From Myxosarcina sp. GI1 (lineage in GTDB: Bacteria > Cyanobacteriota > Cyanobacteriia > Cyanobacteriales > Xenococcaceae): 64,000 bases of DNA. The translations under genes were made by a program, and so were the position numbers. The notes under the pieces are model-generated. The model worked only from the letters and a program-made list of their open reading frames with translations. It was not told where the DNA came from and did not search any database. Below, piece by piece: positions 55,789 through 64,000 of this stretch (position 1 is the stretch's first letter; each line of letters opens with the position of its first letter). The stretch spans positions 108,874-172,873 of the forward strand of contig NZ_JRFE01000016.1 of the NCBI RefSeq assembly GCF_000756305.1. The letters are read 5' to 3'.

Positions 55789-56201
55789 CCTTCTTGTGTG
55801 TAGCTTTTGGTGGTTTTATCCCTATTATCTAAGTAGACAAACAACTTTGCTAAATATTTAGGACTTTTGAGAACCCTAATTGCCTCATCAATCATCTTGA
55901 TGATTTCTGGGATAAAAGAAATACCAAAACAAGGAGTTTCCAAGACGTTGGTAAAAGGATCGTAGTCTCTGATTAACAACCCTCCTGTAATTGATGGTGG
56001 TTTAGTGGGCATTAGTTTGAGACAGTTAGTTTCTACAACTATACTACGAACGTGCCGAACCTTTTGCAAGATTTTAGTGCGAAGCAGTTCGACATCCGAA
56101 GCACGATAATCTCTATTAGTCCAACGGCAAATATCTTCTTTGAACGAAGCAAGCATTTTGATTTTTTCTATAGCAATTTCTTGAGGTACTTGAGTATTCA
56201 T
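55785..56201 (-). CDS. Hypothetical protein
   Basis: 138 residues, soluble, no signal or membrane segment. The N-terminal half is helical and charged (IAIEKIKMLASFKEDICRWT, VELLRTKILQKVRHVRSIVV). The middle holds a proline/glycine-rich piece (LMPTKPPSITGGLLIRDYD). The C-terminus is again helical. No family recognised. It ends with a 4-bp overlap with the opposite-strand stop of the gene at 55489. Confidence 0.55.
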   Translation of the reverse strand: MNTQVPQEIAIEKIKMLASFKEDICRWTNRDYRASDVELLRTKILQKVRHVRSIVVETNCLKLMPTKPPSITGGLLIRDYDPFTNVLETPCFGISFIPEIIKMIDEAIRVLKSPKYLAKLFVYLDNRDKTTKSYTQEG

Positions 56202-56549
56202 TAACGGCTATTGTGTGAAATTGTTCGAGGGTAAGATAATAAATTTCGGACTTTGCCAGTTTTAATTGACTTGAATCGCGAAAGCCGCACCTATATAGTG
56301 CGGGCTTGTGCCAGACTGCTAGCCTGGTTTATTGCCTTTAAATCTGGAGCAATATTAGAACAAATTTTTGTCTGTTGTGTGTCTTTAATATGTCAATTTT
56401 GTAAGGCCTATAGCTCTGGCGATCGGCTATTATTGAGTTTATCTTTCTTCCAAAAGAAGACCCTCGTTTCCAACGCTGGCAGTTATGGTTAAAAATTGCT
56501 TCAAAAACGATTTAAAAGCAAATTTTAATTTGGTCAGCCATAAGTAGTT
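56202..56549. other. Intergenic region with decayed coding-like fragments
   Basis: 348 bp. A 79-residue plus-strand frame (56253-56492) has no recognisable features. In another frame at about 56418-56516 the short piece EDPRFQRWQLWLKIASKTI reads like the end of a longer protein, but it is preceded by a stop. I see no inverted ends or duplicated target sites, so this is at most a remnant. Confidence 0.4.
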
Positions 56550-58055
56550 GTGGTGTATTTTTTGAGTAAAAGAGTCTCGATTAAAAACTTGAAATCAAAG
56601 CATTACTTAGGTTTGCGTCTATGTTCGCTCTTTTTGTTAACTATTGCTATTGTTTCTTGTAATCCTTTTAGATCCTCGAACGTCGATCGCCTTCCTAATA
56701 TTTTATTTATCCTTACCGACGATTTAGATACTGCTTCTGTTGGCTATATGCCCCATCTAAAATCGCTGCTGATAGACAGAGGAGTAAGCTTTAGTAACTA
56801 TTTCGTCAATGTCTCTCTTTGCTGCCCCTCAAGAGCTACCATGCTCAGAGGACAATACGCACACAATACGGGGGTTTTTACCAATCACAAGCTCAACGGT
56901 AGCTTTATTTATTTCTATCGACGGGGCTTAGAACGCTCGACGATCGCAACTTGGTTACAGAAACAAGGCTATCGTACCGCCTATATGGGAAAATATCTTA
57001 ATGGCTATCCGCGCCGAGCCTCTAAAACTTATGTTCCTCCTGGTTGGGATGAATGGGATAGTCCAATTTATGACACTGGTTATTTGGAATATAACTATAC
57101 TCTTAACGAAAATGGCAATTTAGTTCGTTACAGAAACCGCCCTCAAGACTACAGTGCCGATGTGTATACCGATAAGGCAAGGAAGTTTATTACTCAATCA
57201 ATCAAAGATAAGCAACCTTTTTTTGTGTTTCTATCCTATTTTGCGCCGCATCAGCCTGCAATTCCAGCCCCCCGACATCGACATTTATTTTCTAAAGAGA
57301 GTGCGCCACGTATTCCCTCTTTTAATGAAACAGATGTAAGCGATAAACCCAAACATATTCGTAACTTACCGTTATTGAATCGGCAGCAACAAAACAAAAT
57401 CGACCGACTCTATCGTCAAAGACTGCGATCGCTCCAAGCAGTAGATGAAGGTTTAGTCAAACTCATCAATACGCTTAAAATCAATAAGCAGTTAGACAAC
57501 ACCTATATTATTTTCACCTCCGATAATGGGTTTCACCTCGGTCAACATCGTTTACCTCCCGAAAAAGAGACGGCGTACGAAGAAGATATTCATTTACCAC
57601 TTTATTTGAGAGGAGCGGGTATTCCTGCTGGTAAAATTATCGACGAGATTGTAGGAAATATTGACTTAGCACCAACTATTGCGAAACTTGCAGGGGCAAA
57701 TGTTCCTAATTTTGTCGATGGTCGTTCTTTGGTAGAATTATGGCGCGATAACTCGCGATCGCTTGCTTCGTGGCGACGAGTTTTTTTAGTCGAACATCGA
57801 CAAAACAAACAGATGATTCCGATGATTCCCGATTATATTGGTCTGCGGACATCCAACTGTACTTACATTGAATACGATAATGGCGATCGAGAACTGTACG
57901 ACCTTACCAGAGATCCCTATCAATTGCAAAATATAGCTAAAACAACTAAGCCTGAAGTGATTAAAGAGTATGCTCGTCGCTCGCTTGGTTTGCGCAACTG
58001 TCGGGGAAAAATTTGTCGAGAGTTAGATCGCAAACCGATATCCGATTGTGTTTGA
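56550..58055 (+). CDS. Sulfatase lipoprotein (Cys-type, arylsulfatase family)
   Basis: 501 residues starting at a GTG. A hydrophobic segment (LCSLFLLTIAIVSC) ends in a lipobox-like cysteine at 37, so the protein is probably a membrane-anchored lipoprotein. The sulfatase core follows: metal ligands DD at ILTDDLD (56-60), the formylglycine motif CCPSR at 91-95 with C91 the residue to be oxidised, MGKYLNGYP, FLSYFAPHQPAIPAP, and TSDNGFHLGQHRLPPEK. It resembles N-acetylglucosamine-6-sulfatase-like enzymes. It needs a formylglycine-generating enzyme, not encoded here. Substrate is probably a sulfated polysaccharide (inference). Confidence 0.92.
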   Translation: MVYFLSKRVSIKNLKSKHYLGLRLCSLFLLTIAIVSCNPFRSSNVDRLPNILFILTDDLDTASVGYMPHLKSLLIDRGVSFSNYFVNVSLCCPSRATMLRGQYAHNTGVFTNHKLNGSFIYFYRRGLERSTIATWLQKQGYRTAYMGKYLNGYPRRASKTYVPPGWDEWDSPIYDTGYLEYNYTLNENGNLVRYRNRPQDYSADVYTDKARKFITQSIKDKQPFFVFLSYFAPHQPAIPAPRHRHLFSKESAPRIPSFNETDVSDKPKHIRNLPLLNRQQQNKIDRLYRQRLRSLQAVDEGLVKLINTLKINKQLDNTYIIFTSDNGFHLGQHRLPPEKETAYEEDIHLPLYLRGAGIPAGKIIDEIVGNIDLAPTIAKLAGANVPNFVDGRSLVELWRDNSRSLASWRRVFLVEHRQNKQMIPMIPDYIGLRTSNCTYIEYDNGDRELYDLTRDPYQLQNIAKTTKPEVIKEYARRSLGLRNCRGKICRELDRKPISDCV

Positions 58056-58187
58056 TATTAGAGTTGTTGCGCAATAGACTCTAAATAGTTTAAGCTGTGG
58101 CTCAAATACTATATTTAAACAGACCTTCTTTATCGCTTCTCTAAAATTGCTATCGTTTAATCTAGGTCAAAAATTCTCAATTAAACT

Positions 58188-59627
58188 ATGGCGGTAGATT
58201 ACGATCTGGTAGTAGTTGGTAGCAGCCCCGAAGGAATTTATGCTGCCGCTTCTGCTACCTATCTTCAAGCTCGCGTTGCTTTAGTAACACAAAGCGAGTG
58301 TGACTATTTGGACAATAATTTAGTTATCGAACATAGTATTAGTGAAGTAGGGCGTTGGCTCTATTGGCAGCAAAAAAAACCTTTAGCGATCGCTTTTGAT
58401 GCTGCACCACCTGCTTCTTTAACTGAGGCTATAGATTTGGGACAAATCGTTAATTCAAATGTACGCGCTGAAGATTCTTTAGAAAGTTTGGCAGCTTTAG
58501 GTGTAGATGTAATTTTTGGTAAAGGGGAATTTTGTCGGCTACCTAAGTTGGGTTTTAATGTTGGTAAACGACACTTGCGATCGCGCAAATATTTATTAGC
58601 TACTGGTTCGAGATTGGCGCTCTCGCCAGCTTACGACATTGCTCAAACTAACTATTTAACTCTTGACGCTCTTTGGCAAAGAGCATTAACAACTTTACCC
58701 CAAAGTATAGCTATTGTCGGTGGTTCGCTTCGCAGTTTGGAAATCGCCCAAATTCTAGCAAGATTTGGTAAAAGTATTACTTTAATACTCGAACATCGGC
58801 TTTTACCTCGAGAAGAACCAGAAACCTCTCGGCTAATTCAAGCGCAATTAGAGGCTGAAGGAATCGAAATTATAATTGCTCCAGTTACTCAAATCAAATT
58901 GATCGCAGGAACTCAATGGTTACAGGTAGGCAATAAAGCCGTTGAAACCGATGCTATTTTTTTTGGCGATCGCTTTACTCCTAATATTGAGGGTTTAAAT
59001 TTAGCAGGAGTTGAAGTCAAATACGAACGCGATCGCTTAATCGTAAATAGTAAATTACAAACTACCAATCCTCATATATATGCCTGCGGCGATCTTCTTG
59101 GCGGTTATTCTCTGCCAAATATTGCTCGGTATGAAGTAAACATAGCGTTAAAAAATGCTTTATTTCTGCCTCGATTTCATGCAGATTATCGTTGTATTCC
59201 CTGGGCAATATTTACCCAACCTAATGTTGCTAGAGTAGGTATGACTGAAGCCCAGGCAAAAAAAGAGCATAAAAATGTATATGTAGTCAAGCTAGATTTA
59301 AAAGGACTTGTCCAAGCGCAAATTTTAGGTGAAACTACAGGATTGTGTAAGTTATTAGTGAGTAAAAATGGCGAAATTCTTGGCTGTACTTTAATTGGCG
59401 ATCGCGCTGCCGAATTAATTGGTGCGATCGCTTTAGCAATGCAGCAAAAAATAAAACTCAATCGTTTTGCGATAACGGGATTTTTGCAGGTAAGTTTTCC
59501 AGCCGTTTATCTCAGCTTCGCTCAAATTTGGCAACAGGCAGCAAGAGCATATTACCTACAAAAAATGTCAAAAAACCGAATGTTGCTAAACTTACTAGAA
59601 ACTTGGTTCGATTTTAGAAAAAAATAG
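58188..59627 (+). CDS. FAD-dependent pyridine nucleotide-disulfide reductase homologue lacking the redox disulfide
   Basis: 479 residues. The domain order matches dihydrolipoamide dehydrogenase and mercuric reductase: N-terminal FAD fold (VDYDLVVVGSSPEGIYAA), NAD fold (SIAIVGGSLRSLEIAQILAR), second FAD motif (PHIYACGDLLGGYSLPNIAR) and dimerisation domain (AIFTQPNVARVGMTEAQA). The N-terminal loop is GSSPEG instead of GxGxxG, and the CxxxxC redox pair expected near residues 40-45 is missing, with the acidic-aromatic stretch SECDYLDNN there instead. The C-terminal HPT motif with its catalytic histidine is also absent. It cannot be a normal disulfide reductase; a quinone or NAD(P)H oxidase role is possible. 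Confidence 0.85.
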   Translation: MAVDYDLVVVGSSPEGIYAAASATYLQARVALVTQSECDYLDNNLVIEHSISEVGRWLYWQQKKPLAIAFDAAPPASLTEAIDLGQIVNSNVRAEDSLESLAALGVDVIFGKGEFCRLPKLGFNVGKRHLRSRKYLLATGSRLALSPAYDIAQTNYLTLDALWQRALTTLPQSIAIVGGSLRSLEIAQILARFGKSITLILEHRLLPREEPETSRLIQAQLEAEGIEIIIAPVTQIKLIAGTQWLQVGNKAVETDAIFFGDRFTPNIEGLNLAGVEVKYERDRLIVNSKLQTTNPHIYACGDLLGGYSLPNIARYEVNIALKNALFLPRFHADYRCIPWAIFTQPNVARVGMTEAQAKKEHKNVYVVKLDLKGLVQAQILGETTGLCKLLVSKNGEILGCTLIGDRAAELIGAIALAMQQKIKLNRFAITGFLQVSFPAVYLSFAQIWQQAARAYYLQKMSKNRMLLNLLETWFDFRKK

Positions 59628-59720
59628 CATGCTTCGTGACAGTTTTTAGTTAGCAAACACTTCAGCATTATTTATAAAAACTAGCAATAGACAATAACCA
59701 AGTAAGTACACAAACAACTA

Positions 59721-60371
59721 ATGATTAACCGCCAATCGCAATCGACAAACAAAAAACTTTTTATTGTCTTTGAAGGAATTGATAGTTCGGGGAAATCAAC
59801 CCAAGCAGAGTTATTATTAAACTACTTTATAAATAAGGAAGAAAAAGTAATAATTAGTTCCGAACCCTCTAACGGTATTGTCGGTAATATAATTAGACAG
59901 GCATTGAAACAAAAAATCGTTTTTAGTCGCAATCGCGCCTCATTTGACGAACAAATGGCTTATTTGTTTGCCGCAGATCGCCACGATCATTTATACAATG
60001 ACTTTGATGGAGTTTTTAAGTTAATTGCCGACGGGTATCATGTTATCAGCACTAGATATTATTTTTCTTCTTTAGTCTACAATTGCGACACTAAAGAACA
60101 GTTTGAATTTGTTAGCAGCTTAAATGCACGATTTCCCAATCCCGATCTTACTATTTATCTCGATCTTTCGGTAAAAGAATCTTTGAATAGATTAGACAAA
60201 CGTTCTTCAAAAGAGATTTATGAGACCAAAGAAAAGCTAATTAAAGTGCGTCAGAGTTATCAGCAAATATTTAGTAATTATAAGGGAAAATTTTTAAGCA
60301 TTGATGCTACTAAAACCCCACAAAATATTCATCAAAGAGTTATTAAATATATTGAAAACAAACGGTGGTAG
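59721..60371 (+). CDS. tmk: dTMP kinase-like (thymidylate kinase family) protein
   Basis: 216 residues. P-loop GIDSSGKST at 19-27 (the usual bacterial form is GxDGAGKTT), LID-like region, and the nucleoside-binding segments FAADRHDHLYNDF and HVISTRYYFSSLVY. The DRY triad normally found before the Ser/Thr cluster reads TRY here. DLTIYLDLSVKESLNRLDKR matches the family's second half. It phosphorylates dTMP to dTDP if canonical; the changes mean it could be a divergent paralogue. It is 93 bp after the flavoprotein gene. Confidence 0.85.
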   Translation: MINRQSQSTNKKLFIVFEGIDSSGKSTQAELLLNYFINKEEKVIISSEPSNGIVGNIIRQALKQKIVFSRNRASFDEQMAYLFAADRHDHLYNDFDGVFKLIADGYHVISTRYYFSSLVYNCDTKEQFEFVSSLNARFPNPDLTIYLDLSVKESLNRLDKRSSKEIYETKEKLIKVRQSYQQIFSNYKGKFLSIDATKTPQNIHQRVIKYIENKRW

Positions 60372-60802
60372 TTTTAATTTTACTATTAGATTATTATCGT
60401 CTACGGTTTCTATTTTTTGCTGTTTGCTATTGAGCTTGACTTTTACCTTAATTTTCATTTTTACGAGATTTAATAAATTTAAGTATATTTAATTAAATAA
60501 AATAACTAACAACAAGGCTATAATCTAGCTGTTTAAATAGAGCTTCAAGATATAGCGATCGCCCAATCGGTCAATTGCTCGCCAAGCTCGGACATTTGCT
60601 TGCTGTTAAAAAAGTGAAGAAATGACAAACAAAACCAGTTAAATTTAATAATTAAGACTGTTAGCAACAGTTGATATTAACCATACTTAATTTTTATCGC
60701 AAAATTAAAACAATTGGAAACCAAATAGTAAGTTAAGAATCTTATATATATACGATTAGCGAAATAGCGACGATCGCCTTTTTCAGTATAAACCGACCCA
60801 AG
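60372..60802. other. Intergenic region between tmk-like and TamB-like genes
   Basis: 431 bp. No gene, hairpin terminator or repeat array can be supported. There is one HIP1-like GCGATCGCCC at about 60556, and the rest is AT-rich. Confidence 0.5.
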
Positions 60803-63800
60803 ATGAAAAAAAAATTCGATCGCAACCTAGAAAAACACCATACTTCTGGCGATCGCCAAACTTCTCCTCAGTGGCGCAAAATACTAATAACAATAGCAAT
60901 CTTGCTTCTCGGTGGTACCGTTAGTGGCTTAGTTTATGGTTGGTATTTAATTCAAAACAAACTAATTCCTGTAATTGAAACCGAAACTAGCAAATATCTC
61001 AATCGTCCTTTAGAATTGGGCGACCTGCAAACAATATCTCCCTGGGGAGCGCGTTTTGGTAATAGCGCGTTGCCCGCTACTGCCAATAATCCCGATGCGA
61101 TCGCAGTTGAAGCAGTCAGAGTAAAACTCGATCCTTTATATTTCTTGCGTCGGCGCATTTTACAGCTAGACATTATTTTAGTACGTCCCGATATTTATCT
61201 CGAACAAGGCGAAGATCGAATTTGGACTCCTACTAATTTTGGTAGCGAGTCAACGGAAGATGGTGGTATTAAAGTCGATGTCGAAACTATTCAGCTACAG
61301 AAAGGCAAACTAACTTTAGCCGCACGGCAGCTAGAAACGGGAAATTTAAACCCCCCTGTGGAGCTAGAACTCGATCGCACTATTGTCAATCTGCTTGATG
61401 ACGGAGAACAGATAAAGTTTGCAACCACAGGAGAGGCAGCAGCGGGAGGCAACTTTACCGTCAACGGAGAAAGCTTTAGCAAAACTAAAGTTATCGATCT
61501 AACTTTAGAAGCCGAACGGTTAGACGCAACCGAAGTTAGTAATTTGCTAGCTTTACCCATCGAGTTACAGCAAGGAGATATTTCGGGAACCATTGGCGTT
61601 ACGATAAGCGATCTTCCCATTCCTCTATTAGAAGGGAAAGCAACCCTAAACGATGTCAGCTTGCAAATACCAGAACTAGTCAAACCTTTTAGCAATAGCA
61701 ACGGCGAACTAGTCTTTGACGGTACGGAAATAGAGTTAAATAATGTCGCTACTAACTTTGGAGAAGTATCGGGAGTTGCTAGCGGTACTATCGATTTGGC
61801 TGAAGAAGGAGATTATCAAGTCGATACTAAAATCGCTCCAGTAGCGGTTAATAAAGTGGTAGAAGCCCTGGAAATAGAACCCCCTGCTGTACCCATACAA
61901 GGCAAAATAGCGGGAAACGTGCGAGTTAGAGGGGATATATTAACTCCCGTCGTGAGTTTTGATGTAAATACCGTCACCCCTAGCCGTATCGATAAAATCG
62001 ATTTTAAGCAGATTACCGCAAACTTGGATTTAATTGGTACGACTTTATTCGTGCGAGAGTTTCAAAGCTTGCCTCTATCTGGAGGACAAATAAGGGGAAC
62101 TGGAACTTTAGAATTAGACGATAGCCAAGATCTGGCGTTTGGCATTTTTGCCCAAGATGTTGCGGCAAAAAAGATCGCTGATAGCTATAATAATCCCCTA
62201 CCGATTGATATTGGCGTAGTATCTGGTCAAACTCAATTATTCGCCCAGGCTGGTAATCTCGAAACATTGCGGTTCGATAATGGTTCGGCAAATTTTGCTT
62301 TGGGTAATGGTACGGTTAGGCTGCAAAACCTCAATTCCAGTCAAGGCAACTGGCAACTACAGGTAGAAACTCAAGATGTAGAATTTGGTAGTTTACCTTT
62401 TGGTAAGGGCAGCGCGCCGACAATAGCTAAAGGTTTGGTCGATGGCGTATTTAATGTATCTGGTAAAACCGACGGCGATATCGATCGGGTTCGCGCTACG
62501 GGTAAAGCCAATCTCGATACGGTAGGGGGACAAATAGCTTTACCACAGGTAAGAATAGCTAACGGCACTTGGCAAGCCGACGCTAATACTGATGATTTAC
62601 AACTACGGCGGTTATTTCCCGAAGTTCCTCCAGAATTTAATGACGATCTTAGCGGCGAGTTTTATCTTACGGGCAATATTCCTACCAAACCAGAAGACAC
62701 GGCAATTATCAACGGTTTTGGCGATCTCGATCTGGCAAAAGGACGAGTTGAAGTTAGAGACTTAAATATAGTAGATGAAAATTGGAAGGCGATCGCCACA
62801 GGAAGTAATTTACAGCTAAAAGAGTTGAGTTCCAGTACACCCGAACAGTTTGCGGGTTTAATCGACGGTACTGTGGAACTGTCGGGAACTACAGATAATA
62901 TTACTCCCGAAGCAATTACTGCCAGAGGTAACGGTAGTTTAACCCTGCCCGAAGGCGTATTTGAGGCACAAAATCTGGCAATCGCCAACGGTAAGTTTAA
63001 AACTACGGTTATTCCTCAGAATGTCGATTTGAGTTTGTTTGCCGATCCTAATTCCGACGATATCGAACTTAATGGACAGTTAGGAGGACAGTTAGAAGTA
63101 ACGGGCAATGTCAATAATTTAGATCCTACAGCGATCGCGGCAACGGGGAATGTTACCTTTAGCCAGGGGATCGATCTTTTAGAACAACCTTTTTCTGCCG
63201 CAGTACGTTGGAACGGTAGCCGCCTAGATGTCTTACAGGCAAAGGGAGAAGGACTAGCAGCGACGGGATATATAGATTTAGACGAATCATTTTTTAGCGA
63301 TATTCCCGATAAATTAGCGGCAGTAAACTATTTTGAATTTGATGTCGATCGAGCTGACTGGATCGATATTAGAAAATTACGAGTAACCCTACCGAGTTGG
63401 GCGACTAATTTAGATTATGCAGGCAGAGGCGACTTTTCAGGCAGCATTAGCGGTGTTCCTGCGGCGATAGATATCGACGGTGGCATTAATTTACGTAACT
63501 TTCGAGTTGAAGATATTGCTTTTGCTTCCCTGTTAACTGGCAGCATTCAAACTTCTGTAGATAGCGGTGTCAACTTAGAGTTATCTCAAACCGATGCTGG
63601 CGATCCTCAACCAGATAAGATCGAACTGGTACTAGATCGCGACTTTTTACCCGTCCGACTGGCGATCGTCCGCAACAATATTGCTATTACAGGAACGGGC
63701 GAAGCAGAAATTTTAGAATTAACTACCAATAATGTTCCTTTAGAGTTTCTCAAAACCGTAGCGATAAAAAGCGAAGATATTGAAGTGCCAGAAAATTTTG

Positions 63801-64000
63801 CCGTACAGCCAATTGGGGGCAAATTATCGGGCAAGTTTGTTTTTAACCTTAATACCCTGGCAACTTCGGGTGAAAATGTCGTTATCGATTCGCCATCATG
63901 GGCTAGTATCAAAGGCGAGCGACTGACTGGTGACTTTCAATATGGCGATAATTATTTTGCCTTGCAAAACGGGAAGTTTCAGCAGCGCGACAGCGTCTAT
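60803..64000 (+). CDS. TamB/Tic236-like translocation and assembly protein, partial (cut by right edge)
   Basis: 1066 codons are inside the window, and the frame from the ATG at 60803 fits the edge exactly. One membrane anchor at about 27-48 (ILITIAILLLGGTVSGLVYG) follows a basic N-terminus. After it come the AsmA/TamB-like start (ETETSKYLNRPLELGDLQTI, WGARFGNSALPATANNPDAI, VRVKLDPLYFLRRRILQLDI) and a long series of beta-strand repeats that scaffold the periplasm, as in the DUF490/TamB family. The C-terminal DUF490 domain is expected beyond the edge. Role: inserting outer-membrane proteins or lipid transfer between membranes; the plastid homologue is Tic236. Confidence 0.88.
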   Translation, partial: MKKKFDRNLEKHHTSGDRQTSPQWRKILITIAILLLGGTVSGLVYGWYLIQNKLIPVIETETSKYLNRPLELGDLQTISPWGARFGNSALPATANNPDAIAVEAVRVKLDPLYFLRRRILQLDIILVRPDIYLEQGEDRIWTPTNFGSESTEDGGIKVDVETIQLQKGKLTLAARQLETGNLNPPVELELDRTIVNLLDDGEQIKFATTGEAAAGGNFTVNGESFSKTKVIDLTLEAERLDATEVSNLLALPIELQQGDISGTIGVTISDLPIPLLEGKATLNDVSLQIPELVKPFSNSNGELVFDGTEIELNNVATNFGEVSGVASGTIDLAEEGDYQVDTKIAPVAVNKVVEALEIEPPAVPIQGKIAGNVRVRGDILTPVVSFDVNTVTPSRIDKIDFKQITANLDLIGTTLFVREFQSLPLSGGQIRGTGTLELDDSQDLAFGIFAQDVAAKKIADSYNNPLPIDIGVVSGQTQLFAQAGNLETLRFDNGSANFALGNGTVRLQNLNSSQGNWQLQVETQDVEFGSLPFGKGSAPTIAKGLVDGVFNVSGKTDGDIDRVRATGKANLDTVGGQIALPQVRIANGTWQADANTDDLQLRRLFPEVPPEFNDDLSGEFYLTGNIPTKPEDTAIINGFGDLDLAKGRVEVRDLNIVDENWKAIATGSNLQLKELSSSTPEQFAGLIDGTVELSGTTDNITPEAITARGNGSLTLPEGVFEAQNLAIANGKFKTTVIPQNVDLSLFADPNSDDIELNGQLGGQLEVTGNVNNLDPTAIAATGNVTFSQGIDLLEQPFSAAVRWNGSRLDVLQAKGEGLAATGYIDLDESFFSDIPDKLAAVNYFEFDVDRADWIDIRKLRVTLPSWATNLDYAGRGDFSGSISGVPAAIDIDGGINLRNFRVEDIAFASLLTGSIQTSVDSGVNLELSQTDAGDPQPDKIELVLDRDFLPVRLAIVRNNIAITGTGEAEILELTTNNVPLEFLKTVAIKSEDIEVPENFAVQPIGGKLSGKFVFNLNTLATSGENVVIDSPSWASIKGERLTGDFQYGDNYFALQNGKFQQRDSVY

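Noticed and set aside
56253-56492. 79-residue plus-strand frame
   Set aside because: No domain, signal or ribosome site. Composition looks random, with cysteine and leucine runs, and it sits in a likely remnant region.
60301-60492. 63-residue hydrophobic frame at the end of the tmk-like gene
   Set aside because: It starts inside the tmk-like gene in another frame and the hydrophobicity comes from AT-rich DNA.
1-64000. tRNA or rRNA genes, insertion sequences, prophage
   Set aside because: Intergenic regions were read for cloverleaf ends, transposase motifs and terminal repeats; none could be supported.

Overview
The window is chromosomal DNA of a cyanobacterium. The octamer GCGATCGC (the HIP1 repeat typical of cyanobacteria) is everywhere. 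Lineage-typical genes are present: CP12, a plant-type GAPDH (Gap2), GlgC, DUF3177, DUF4388/PatA-like and nickel superoxide dismutase. Base composition is moderately AT-rich and gene spacing is loose. Short 7-bp tandem repeats of the cyanobacterial STRR type lie between genes. I cannot name the species from sequence alone; a unicellular or baeocyte-forming lineage is a guess. I see no rRNA or tRNA gene, no CRISPR array, no phage block and no intact insertion sequence.

Layout. 1-6.4 kb: a GH13 glycosidase cut by the left edge, a small exported protein, a TrpD-like transferase with a LysR regulator, a coiled-coil protein and CsaB. 6.5-14 kb: a dynamin-like GTPase, the ApgM-type phosphoglycerate mutase, and a 1506-residue CheB-CheR-PAS-histidine kinase-receiver hybrid. 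14.3-18.3 kb: a CbpA-type DnaJ, GlgC, SufE and Fur. 18.5-22.7 kb: a cation/proton antiporter with a UspA-like tail and a second, larger dynamin-like GTPase. 22.8-26.6 kb: a compact minus-strand cluster of a receiver-less PatA/PixG-like protein, a 58-residue protein, a DndD/SMC-like ATPase and a DEP-domain protein. This cluster is the best candidate for an undescribed system. 26.7-34.5 kb: RsmI, an AGE-family epimerase, CysS, YbaB, MurB and MurC. 35-42 kb: Gap2, a possible small RNA, an MFS transporter, DUF389, a frameshifted Clp-fold protease, an AI-2E family permease and a NupC-type transporter. 43-50.8 kb: a methyltransferase, an amino-acid binding lipoprotein, NiSOD, RsmD, two DUF202 proteins, a glutathionyl-hydroquinone reductase, and a pirin/LysR divergent pair. 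50.9-64 kb: a radical SAM protein, ChaC-like cyclotransferase, CP12, DUF3177, a sulfatase lipoprotein, a pyridine nucleotide-disulfide reductase homologue without its disulfide, a dTMP kinase-like protein, and a TamB/Tic236-like protein cut by the right edge.

Functional links. GlgC, the GH13 enzyme, ApgM, Gap2 and CP12 all belong to central carbon and glycogen metabolism, but they are scattered rather than in one operon. Fur, NiSOD, SufE, the hydroquinone reductase and ChaC fit redox and metal homeostasis. MurB/MurC form a translationally coupled pair. Several intergenic regions hold clear hairpin terminators. Others hold paired 7-bp repeat arrays, often between convergent genes.
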